Assembly: GCA_019096195.1 (NCBI GenBank)
Contig: JAGTXK010000096.1
Coordinates: 1-20,593 of the forward strand
From: Boletus sp. NGJ
Lineage: Eukaryota; Basidiomycota; Agaricomycetes; Boletales; Boletaceae
DNA length: 20,593 nucleotides
Direction of reading: 5' to 3'
Of the stretch, positions 8,126 to 16,080 are shown piece by piece. A model generated the notes under the pieces. It did no database searches. It had not been told where the DNA came from and saw only the letters and a program-made list of their open reading frames with translations. The first letter of the stretch is position 1; the number at the start of each line of letters is the position of its first letter. Both the position numbers and the translations under genes were made by a program.

Positions 8126-10518
8126 TTGCCACTATGTTGTTGTGCCATGAACAAGCTGGTGAAGCATATTCTACACACCATCTTATCTCAGTGCCACATA
8201 AAGATAACATCCAAAAACAGAATGTGTGGAATGATAGGGTCATGTCATTGTTTGAAAATTCTGCTCATTGCATTTGGGCAGAAGTGGTGGGTTGTGCTCA
8301 TTCAAAGACTAAAAAGAAATGTTTACAGGCCAGCAAGCATGAAGAGGCTATAGTAGAAGCAGTTGAGATATTACAAGAACAAAGATCAAAACCCAAAGTA
8401 ATTCAAGAGAGCATTCGGAAGATTTGCAACACTGTTGAAAAAAAATGGCAGGCCAAGCCTGGCTATAAGGATGTTAGGGTCAGTTGAGATACTGTGCAAT
8501 GACAGATAGATGGAGGGCACACCCGACAACAAAGTAGTATGAAAACAAAGTCCTGGTTATTAGAACAAGAAGAAGAACAGATTGTCAAGTTCTGTCTTGA
8601 GTATACATCACAAGGTTTCCCTCTCAGACATCACTCCTTGAAGCACCATGTTGACAGCATACTATATGCACAAAGTGCTGAGAATTTTCCAGCATCAGGA
8701 GTCAGAAAGCACTGGACAGACCGTTTCATTGGGTGTCATCATATCCAATTGGGTCAATTTTGAAGTTCTGCTTTGAATACCACACACAGTCAGACTATCA
8801 ATGAGCACACACACAAAGCATGATTCAATTTACTGGGAAGCACTATGAAGGAGCAGGATATTGCAGAAGATTGCCTATGGGCCACAGATGAAACAGGATT
8901 TCAACCTGGCTGTGGTTAGACACAACATGTTATCAGAGCAGCTAACAAAAAGACACAGTATCAGCAATGTGATGGAAACTGTGAAAATATTACTGTGATG
9001 GTGATGATATGTGCAGATGGAGATGAAATCTGATCAGCCATAATCTACAAGGGAAAAGGCTTTTCGACCATATGGCATTAAGGAAATGAGCTAAAGGCAT
9101 CATAAGTGACATGTTAGCACAGTCCACATCTAATATCAACATACAATAGTATTGCTCATTCTGATAAGGGCTGGACAGATAAGGTTATTGGTCGTCTTTG
9201 AATTGAAGATTTTGAACAAAAAACCCATAGCAAGACCAATGGACACACACGAATGCTTTTTGTTGATGGACACAACTCCCACCACACACAGGATTTTTTA
9301 GACTATGCAAGGAATCACAACATTCACATACTTTGCTATCCAGCTCATGCAACATACATTTATCAAGGTCTTGATGTCATGGTCTTTGGACCACTCAAAG
9401 AATATTGGTCACAGGAGCTGGATGCATTTCAAAGCCAAACAAGACAAAAAATAATGAAAACAAACTTTATTTCAGTCTACCTACGAGCCCATTGATGAGT
9501 GCTCACCCCAGAAACCATCCGCATAGCATTTTGGATCACTGGAGTCTGGCCATTCAATCCAGAGGTGATCGCATCAGATAAAATGGCTCCAAGTCTTGAA
9601 ATGTCAGTGGTCAGACATCTACCCATTACACAACCTAGCCCTATTCAGGCACTTGTCTTAGTAATGTGTATGTGAGTGATGTAATTCAGTAACAACCTAC
9701 TGATCATGTCTTTCATAGCTGCCAGAACCTCATCAGGTCTGAATGCTATTGCTAATGATGCACATAATGCACTTGCACAATCATCAGCATCATTCCTTGT
9801 CCAGCCATCACTGATTACTGTAGACAATCAGCTCCTAGTGTTTACACCACTTCAAATCTCACCCACTCGTAAATGAAGACATGAGCTCCTAGAATGTGAG
9901 CCAGAAGATAGCATAGAGAAGGCTTACCAAGATGCATTGCATGAATTCTATGACTGTGAGGCCTGGCTGAAAACATAAGTGACTGGTTTGCATGCAGCGG
10001 GTGTTCTAAACGGAATCTACTGTAATCATCTGCACAGTCAGCTAGCAGCACAAGAAGAAAAGGAACACAATGCAAAGAAGAAGAAAGGGAAATTGATGGG
10101 GGATGGCTTACCAAAGTATTTGACAGGCGATGAATTTTACCAGCGAGTCATTGATTATGACAAGGTGGCTGAGAAGGAAGAATTGGCAAAAGACAAGCAC
10201 TGAAAAACAAAAGAAACACACAATAAGGAAAGGGTGGAATGGAAAAATGCAGAGAAAGGTCGACTTAAGAGAAACTGGACTTATTGGGAGGAGTACAGGA
10301 AAGAGCTGGCAGTTTGGGAGGATGAAAGGGATCTGGTGAAGCAAGAGAACAGACAGACTCAATGGAAATGACCAGTTTTGACAGGAATTGAGTCCGCACC
10401 ATGGAAAGTTGGGGGAAAGGGTCAGGACATTGCTGGTGGAAGTGGAGATAAGAGTGGCAACAATGTGTCTGATGGTGTGTCAGGTGAAGACAACAGTGGG
10501 AGTGCAGCAGATGATTGA
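8126..10518 (+). pseudogene. Fot/pogo-like DDE transposase, broken
   Basis: Domains in order: a psq-like helix-turn-helix (EEAIVEAVEILQEQ, near 8340-8490), a CENP-B-type DNA-binding region (EEEEQIVKFCLEYTSQGFPL, KHWTDRFIGCHH, 8560-8730), then the DDE catalytic core. The three acidic residues are visible in WATDETGF (about 8880-8900), LFVDGHNSHH (about 9255-9285) and YQGLDVMVFG (about 9363-9390). I count 35 residues between the second and third, the Fot-type spacing (DD35D). Further core motifs are KKTQYQQCDGN, IYKGKGFSTIW, DKGWTDKVIG, CYPAHATYI and WPFNPEVIASDKMAPSLE. A C-terminal charged coiled-coil part follows (LMGDGLPKYLTGDEFYQRVI, 10094-10150) and ends near 10518. Many in-frame stops (for example after GCG, WH, KAS, GRL and RAH) and frameshifts make it inactive. 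An extra 44 bp at 9106-9149 (GTGACATG...CAATAG) may be an intron. Confidence 0.82.
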
Positions 10519-10753
10519 TACTGGAGATTATGGGCCAAACATAATCATGATGTTGATATTTCATTTTTGGCCTGGTGCAAATAGTGGTGGATGCACAATA
10601 AGAGCTCAAACTTGCATTTCACAATCACAACTGCACAACACTCTTGATGAACTCGATTTTCTACAGAGACAATGTTTAGATATATACAATAAATATTACA
10701 ACTTCTGGTCTACTATAAGTATTGTTGTTGTGATGTATGAGCTCAGACAAATT

Positions 10754-10781
10754 CGGTGGTGCAAACAGTGGTGGATGACTG
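10754..10781 (-). repeat. Right terminal inverted repeat of the pogo-like element
   Basis: Read on the minus strand it begins CAGTCATCCACCACTGTTTG and matches 7830-7857. It is bordered by TA at 10782-10783. Confidence 0.75.
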
Positions 10782-12271
10782 TATTCCTCATATAGCAATT
10801 CAAAAGTACATTGCCAGCATACACCATGCTATCATGGCCAATAACCCAAACATCATCCCCATCAACTTGATCAAGGCAGCCATTGTCGAGTTCCACCTGT
10901 GCAGATGCCATCTTGTCAATTGCTTGTGTTACCTCTTTGAGGCCACCACACTCACACAACTGCCAGACCTGTTGTGGCTCCATCTCCATCTTGAGGTGTT
11001 TGTCAGGCAAGAGCTTGTCCCTGTGACAAAGTCAGCTGGCATAGATGCCTCTCTTGCATTCTGTATCTTCAAGAAGATCCAGTCCCTCAGTACAGCCTTT
11101 ACATATGCCCAAACAGCAAGACAAAACATGCAGAGCAACACCATTTCCCCATCCAGTTCATGTATGTAAAATCTACTCCCCAGCCTTGCCCTTCTACTCA
11201 TGCCATTCAAGATTCATTCCCCTCTTTGGGTTACAACATTCTAAATGCCCACTGCAACTTGCTCAAGTATGAATGACAGTATCTATCCATGCTCTACTAC
11301 TAGAGTACTTCTTCCTGAACAAGGTACAATGTTCAATAGACTGGCTTGTGCTTAATTCAAATGATCCCATGATGTTCTACATTCTCACTGCCACCCTTGC
11401 TGCATTTGACCCAGCAGACCCCTCACTCCTTCCTCAGCAAAGTCTGCAAAAGCCTCACCCTCAACAAGGACACCATCACATATATAAAGCAACAGCTTGC
11501 ACCCACTACAAACTGGAAAGAACCTGGCTTAAAGGCAACCATATTGCTCAAGTGGATGCTCTTCATGACAGAGACCAGATATCACAACCCCTCCTTGGAG
11601 AACCAAGAAGGTTTCAAAACAAACTTGAATCTCAGATATAGAATGTCATCCAAGGTGATGCATTTACATACCTCACTGCCACCCTCATTCAGCTCCAGAA
11701 ATGCATGTACACCTTATCTATGAGCTCGTTCACACCACATATGCTAGCACTAAACTGCACAAGATCAAGCAGAGGCGAGAAGATGTGCTTGCAAGCGTCT
11801 GCACAGATCAGTCTAGGATGTTTAGGTCTGCCACCCCTCTCAGTGGTGAAAGTGAAAGTCAATCTGCACCATGGAACAATGTCACTGTGCTCTAGTATGC
11901 ACTCATCAGCATCCTCTACATGTCCCTCCTATTTGAACATGTGCTACAGTTCTGTGGTGCAACTCCCCTTGACAAGACATATGCTCTGTCATATATGAAG
12001 ACCATGGAAATATCTATGGGCAAACTGCCATTGTTCTTGCAATGGGCTGTGTGGTCTACTCAAGTTCATGACATGAATTTAACAATGGCACTATATGATA
12101 TACTTTCAGATCTCTGCAAAGGGCTAGCAATGTAGTGAGCTTGCATACAACTTCCTCACTCAAGGTGATGGGGAATTGATCCCAGGTAGCAGTCTACCAA
12201 GTTCAACTGGTTTGTTTAACATCAGTCCCTTAATATCATGGTCTATGATCTTTGCCCTTCTTGAGTCCTAG

Positions 12272-12546
12272 GTGTTATGATATGAATAATTTCAAACTTT
12301 TGAATCACATTCTGTAACAACTCTGCATTGTACTTATTTTCTAACCAAGTCATGTGACTGTGCACATGACTGTGGGAACAATCACATAATATGGTCTAGC
12401 CTTATGATGTCATATAACATCATACCTCATGTGATCCATGACTCTTTAATTTCTGCTCTTCTCACATAGCCTCTATAATATCTGTCTTACCATATGTAGT
12501 AAATTAGTACACACACAGCATGGTCTGTGCACCAATCCTGTACATA
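12272..12546. other. Stretch with no recognised gene
   Basis: AT-rich, stop-rich sequence between the last NUP192-like codons and the mariner element. It may be decayed NUP192 sequence, but I could not align any part of it to that protein. Confidence 0.4.
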
Positions 12547-12548
12547 TA

Positions 12549-12764
12549 CAGTGGCTCAAAAAACTGTCTGCATGTTTGGTCATTTTTCACTAAACACATT
12601 ATTCCCCAATAACCCCTAACCCTTACCCTAACATAGAGGTGCATGAAATAAAGCACTGACCCTTGGCTTTCTATTCATCAAGGTTTTAGGACATATGAAT
12701 AAGAATTGATGAACTGGCAGCCATTTCAAAACAATGACTCATTCGGACAGTTTTTTGACTCTAA
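12549..12764 (+). repeat. Left 216-bp terminal inverted repeat of the mariner element
   Basis: It pairs with 13934-14149. Each arm is itself bounded by an inverted pair: the outer edge reads GCTCAAAAAACTGTC and the inner edge GGACAGTTTTTTGACTC. Inside is a telomere-like passage, CCCCTAACCCTTACCCTAAC (12608-12627). Confidence 0.9.
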
Positions 12765-12940
12765 GTTTTGATTACATATATTGGACCCTAGCATGGTGTA
12801 ATATGATTACATACATTTGATAAGGCTTCTATTATGTCACCATTATGTAACTGAGTGTCAGACAACATATATAAATCCCATCATTCCATGTTTATTTTCC
12901 CACCATCACCATAAAATCCATTTCCATCTCTCAAAAAAAC

Positions 12941-13919
12941 AATATTATCTCTCTCTCCTCTCATGGGCTTTCCTCTAGGAAAATCTCTGCCCAAACTGGC
13001 CTAGGGAAGTCTACAGTATGCCAAGTGCTTTATAAACTCCAGCCAGAGAAGACTAGACTTCTTGGTGGCTGTCCTTCCAAGCTTACCTCTACCAACAAAA
13101 GAGCTATTGTTCAGCAAATTATTACTGGAAAGGCCAGGAATGCTGTTCATGCTGCCCAATACATGAATACCATTATATTGATACCCCTGTCTGTCCTCAG
13201 ACTGTTAGAAATACTCTCAAGGAAGCCTCCTTAAAGGCTGTGGTAAAGAAGAAAAAGCCACTGCTTTCTAGTGGTTACAAGAAAAGAAGATTAGCCTTTG
13301 CTCTCAAGTACCAGCATTGGACTGTGGAGGACTAGAAGAGAGTTATATGGTCAGATGAGACCAAGATCAATAGGATTGGGTCAGATGGGCAAGAGTATGT
13401 GTGGAAAAAGAAAGGAGAGGGGCTAATTGCTAGAGAGGTCCAAGGCACAGTCAAGTTTGGAGGAGGTTCACTGATGGCATAGGGTGGAATAGAGTGGGGA
13501 TTTTGAGTGAGGTGGAGGGGAGAATGGATGTTGAACAGTATGTGGCCATATTGGAGCAGGGGTTGCTGCAAAGCATGGAGGAATCTGGGATTCCAGAAGA
13601 TGACATTATCTTTCAACAAGATAATGATCCCAAGCATACCTCTAAAAGAGCCTAAAGATGGTTTGAAGAGCAAGGAATCAAGCTTCTGGACTGGCCTGCA
13701 CAATCTCCAGACCTTAATCCCATTGAACATACTTGGAATCACCTCAAGAGATGCCTCTCAGATTATGAAAATGCTTCTACAGGTGTTCATCAATTGTGGG
13801 AAAGAGTAGTGGAGCAGTGGGGAAAGATTGATGAGGAACAGTGTCAGAAATGGATAGAAAGTATGCCTAGAAGGATTGAAGCAGTTATCAAGGCCAAAGG
13901 AGCTCATACCAAGTACTAG
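12941..13919 (+). pseudogene. Tc1/mariner transposase (DD34E), broken
   Basis: Reads as a Tc1-type transposase of roughly 320 residues. The N-terminal helix-turn-helix shows HGLSSRKISAQTGLGKSTV (12962-13018), then GGCPSKLTSTNKRAIVQQI and CPQTVRNTLKEA. The catalytic core has the first Asp in WSDETKINRIG (about 13350), the second in FQQDNDPKHTSKRA (about 13610-13650) and Glu in SPDLNPIEHTW (about 13710-13735), with 34 residues between second Asp and Glu. The C-terminus ends GAHTKY with a TAG at 13917-13919. Defects: a frameshift near 13170, a stop at 13333-13335 and another in LMA*GG (both TGG to TAG), a frameshift near 13495, and a stop in RA*RW. All three catalytic residues are still encoded. 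The true start codon is not clear; 12941 is the first base of the readable frame. Confidence 0.87.
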
Positions 13920-13933
13920 ATACCTAGATAAAT

Positions 13934-14149
13934 TTAGAGTCAAAAAACTGTTCAAATGAGTCATTGTTTTGAAATGGCTGCCAGTTCATTGATTCTTATT
14001 CATATGTCTTAAAACCTTAATGGATAGAAAGCCAAGGGTCAGTGCTTTATTTCATACACCTATATGTTAGGGTAAGGATTAGGGGTTATTGGGGAATAAT
14101 GTGTTTAGTGAAAAATGACCAAACATGCGGACAGTTTTTTGAGCCACTG
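13934..14149 (-). repeat. Right 216-bp terminal inverted repeat of the mariner element
   Basis: Inverse of 12549-12764. It has the same outer (GAGCCACTG) and inner (TTAGAGTCAAAAAACTG) borders and the same telomere-like passage near 14071-14090 on the minus strand. Confidence 0.9.
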
Positions 14150-14151
14150 TA

Positions 14152-14936
14152 CAAAGTAGACCTTTGATGACTGGAAACCCCAGTCTAATCCACTTATATT
14201 CTTCCTCCAACAACTCATTGCCTTGACCACTCTGGTCATTGTAGGGTTGGGAATAGTATGAATGCGACTCTCCACCTTATTTATTAAGCTAGGATTTGTG
14301 TAACCTGCAAAGCAGCCGAGCCTTGTGGTGTGATGCTGTGAACAGTTCATAACACTTGGATTAGACTATTATACACAATGCTTGGACTCCAGAGCTAAGG
14401 AGATATCGTATATGTGGACCTAGCATTTAAGGAACATTTGCAGTCTTCACCACTTGACAGTGATAAGTATAGTACTCGCTGAAATACTAGTTATATACAC
14501 TTGTCCAGTGTCATAAATATAGATAAAGTTGCTGCCAGGCATAGTGCACTAGCCCCCTTTCTCAAGTGGATGCTGACTTGAGTGTATATTGGTTTCTATG
14601 ATAGTGGACCCAGGTTCTTGTGATCACCCATAATGTCACAACTAACAAGGGTAGTATTCCCTTATGCTGTAGCCAGGTGGATCTGGCTCCCCCCATCAAA
14701 ACTTTTTACAACCTCTACTTCAACTTGTATGTAGGTACCCCAGAGCCCAGTTGTAAGATACTGGGCAGTAAGGTACTGAAAGAAAACTGACCAAGGAAGA
14801 CCTATATGGCAAACTCAGACAAGAAGAGACCTCTATGTCCTTCATCAGCATTTTGTGTTATATCACATTGCTATTCATTGATCCTACCTCCTACCTCACT
14901 TTCTTTTTAAATCCATAACCAAGTATGTCCTGAGTG
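14152..14936. other. Stretch with no recognised gene
   Basis: Lies between the mariner element and the gypsy-like gag. Frames on both strands are short and stop-filled. It could hold the leader and LTR of the gypsy-like element, yet no TG...CA repeat, primer-binding site or TATA box could be defended. A small minus-strand frame at 14105-14350 runs into the mariner inverted repeat and is therefore not a gene. Confidence 0.4.
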
Positions 14937-15729
14937 GACTTAGATGATCTTGTCACAAGACTTGCCAATCTCACCCTCAAGTGAGATAAGAATAACATCA
15001 CCAAGAAAATCGCTGACCCTAGAAAATGGAATGGCAATCATGTAACCTTCCATAGCTAGTGAGTCAAGCTGTGCTTATGGATTGATGCGCAAAAATGGAA
15101 ATCCAACAAGATCCTAGTGATAGCTATGCTATTGTGCCTCAAAGAGAAGGCAGAAGGGTTTGGTCAGCTCATGATGGAGTATTATCTTGAGTAAGAAGAC
15201 ATAAGGGATGTAGATGAACATGGGAACCCCACTGCCCCCAAAGGAGAGAGCACATGGCCCACATGAAAAAAGATGCAAGAAGGAATCCATGCACACTTCT
15301 GCATTAATACGCTAGCACACAAATCCTTAAAGAAGCTAGAGGCTCTTAAGAAGAACAGGCACCTGATTGACCAGTTTTGACAGAAGTTTGAGATACTTTG
15401 CAAGGAGTCTATGATTGATGATCACCATGCTCTTGTACTCATCAAAAAGACCATAGACTTCAAAATCTACAAGAGATCTTGCTTGAACAACCCTGTGAGA
15501 ACTTATGACTACAAAGATCTGGTGATAACGTACAAGGTTATAGGAAGGGCATTCAAATAGATGCAGACAGAATGCAGCCCTTCAATTCCAGCTTCACAAT
15601 TTCCCCCCTGTTCTCACTATCCTCCTCCACATGGGCAACCCCCACAATATAATCATCTGCAGTTCACAGCTGTGGGAACACAACCGGGCAGAGGTGCTCC
15701 AATGGAGATCAACACCCAGCAGGCTGGAC
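14937..15729 (+). pseudogene. gag: Ty3/gypsy-like gag fragment, interrupted by the copia element
   Basis: One frame, read through stops, gives DLDDLVTRLANLTLK, KKIADPRKWNGNHVTF, VKLCLWIDAQKWKSNKILV, LCLKEKAEGFGQLMMEYY, LKKLEALKKNRHLIDQF and YKDLVITYKVIGRAFK. A Pro/Gln-rich linker and a GRGAPMEIN motif follow. This order (capsid helices, then a linker ending in PM[DE]I) matches gag proteins of basidiomycete Ty3/gypsy elements. Gag forms the particle in which reverse transcription takes place. Stops occur after LTLK, FHS (two), YYLE, WPT, QF and AFK; most are explained by one C-to-T or G-to-A change. The frame reaches the copia LTR at 15730. The zinc knuckle and pol that should follow would lie on the other side of the copia element, beyond the window. 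Confidence 0.62.
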
Positions 15730-16071
15730 TGTCAAAAGACACAAGGACGTGTTTTTGAGAGCTAGACAAAGTAACTCAGCGAACACGAAAGTGTAAGAGC
15801 ACTAATATTAATACCTAGACAAAGTAATGAGGTACTTATAAGCATGAAACAATGTGAGTCTAGCTGGTCAACATACCTCAGCAAACATGAAAGTGTGAGA
15901 GTGCTGAGGAGAGATGTCAACTGGGCGACATGTGTGCTAGTGCTACAAGATTACATAACATGATAAATGTGATAAGATGAGTGCACAAAGGTGCTACAAG
16001 ATTCCAAGTGCAAGATAGTGCAAGATATGGAGCAGCTAAATGAATAAGATAAGATAAATAAGTTCAACACA
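15730..16071 (-). repeat. 3' LTR of the copia element (about 342 bp)
   Basis: On the minus strand it begins TGTGTTGAAC (or TGTTGAAC, two bases later), directly after the polypurine tract, and ends TTTTGACA at 15730, where the gag frame of the host element stops being recognisable. Internal repeats: CAGCGAACACGAAAGTGTAA and CAGCAAACATGAAAGTGTGA on the plus strand (near 15778 and 15879), and GTGCTACAAGATT twice (near 15940 and 15991). The exact left end is inferred from TG...CA ends only, because the second LTR is not available for comparison. Confidence 0.7.
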
Positions 16072-16080
16072 CCCCCTTTA
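16072..16080 (-). other. Polypurine tract overlapping the pol stop codon
   Basis: TAAAGGGGG on the minus strand, immediately 5' of the LTR start. It would prime plus-strand DNA synthesis. Its first three bases are the TAA that ends the readable pol frame (SLAAS*). Confidence 0.7.

Larger units (their letters stand above)
7830..10781 (+). mobile_element. Fot/pogo-like DNA transposon, complete (2952 bp)
   Basis: The element starts CAGTTATCCACCGCTGTTTG and its right end, read on the minus strand, starts CAGTCATCCACCACTGTTTG. It is flanked by TA at 7828-7829 and 10782-10783, the target used by the Tc1/mariner-pogo superfamily. Removing the element and one TA brings the two halves of the NUP192 relic together (...FVHQA + IFL). 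Subterminal copies of the end motif occur close to the left end (CCACCATTATTTGCACC, 7854-7870) and inside the right end (near 10563-10583 on the opposite strand). It carries a single broken transposase gene. Confidence 0.82.
7549..12271 (+). pseudogene. NUP192: NUP192-like nucleoporin gene relic, 5' portion, split by a transposon
   Basis: Nup192 is a large scaffold protein of the nuclear pore inner ring (about 1700-2100 residues in fungi). This copy covers roughly the first 600. It begins MDFITTLRS at 7549 with an open first exon (LFNSLILHKSHLCDLWDVG), has an intron at 7715-7767, and continues GKIMVNGRSLTVNANFVHQA to the transposon at 7830. It resumes after 10783: KYIASIHHAIMANNPNI, SIDWLVLNSNDPMMFY with LAAFDPADP, NWKEPGLKATILLKW with NPSLENQEGFKT, QGDAFTYLTATLIQLQ, HKIKQRREDVLASV, GKLPLFLQWAVWSTQVHD and CSELAYNFLTQGDGELIPGS. 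The last recognised piece, ISWSMIFALLES, meets a TAG at 12269-12271. Defects include several frameshifts (near 10800, 11280, 11420, 11620 and 12130) and TGG-to-TAG stops. NUP192 is essential in yeast, so an intact copy should exist elsewhere. The family call rests on remembered basidiomycete sequences. Confidence 0.72.
12549..14149 (+). mobile_element. Tc1/mariner-family element, complete ends (1601 bp)
   Basis: Ends CAGTGGCTCAAAAAACTGTC in inverted orientation, flanked by TA at 12547-12548 and 14150-14151. The inverted repeats are 216 bp long on each side, much longer than the usual 20-30 bp of mariner elements and more like the long-repeat Tc1 group. A single transposase pseudogene with the DD34E pattern lies between them. 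About 11 mismatches separate the two arms, counted by eye (about 95% identical), so the insertion is moderately old. Confidence 0.9.

Noticed and set aside
10265-10609. Minus-strand frames opposite the pogo transposase tail
   Set aside because: The plus strand here gives the known C-terminal tail of this transposase type; the minus frames are shadows.
7549-12271. Functional NUP192 gene
   Set aside because: Multiple frameshifts, stops, a 2.95-kb transposon and the absence of the remaining two thirds rule it out.
12605-12630. True telomere or chromosome end
   Set aside because: Only about three imperfect units, present in both arms of a mobile element; it is part of the element.
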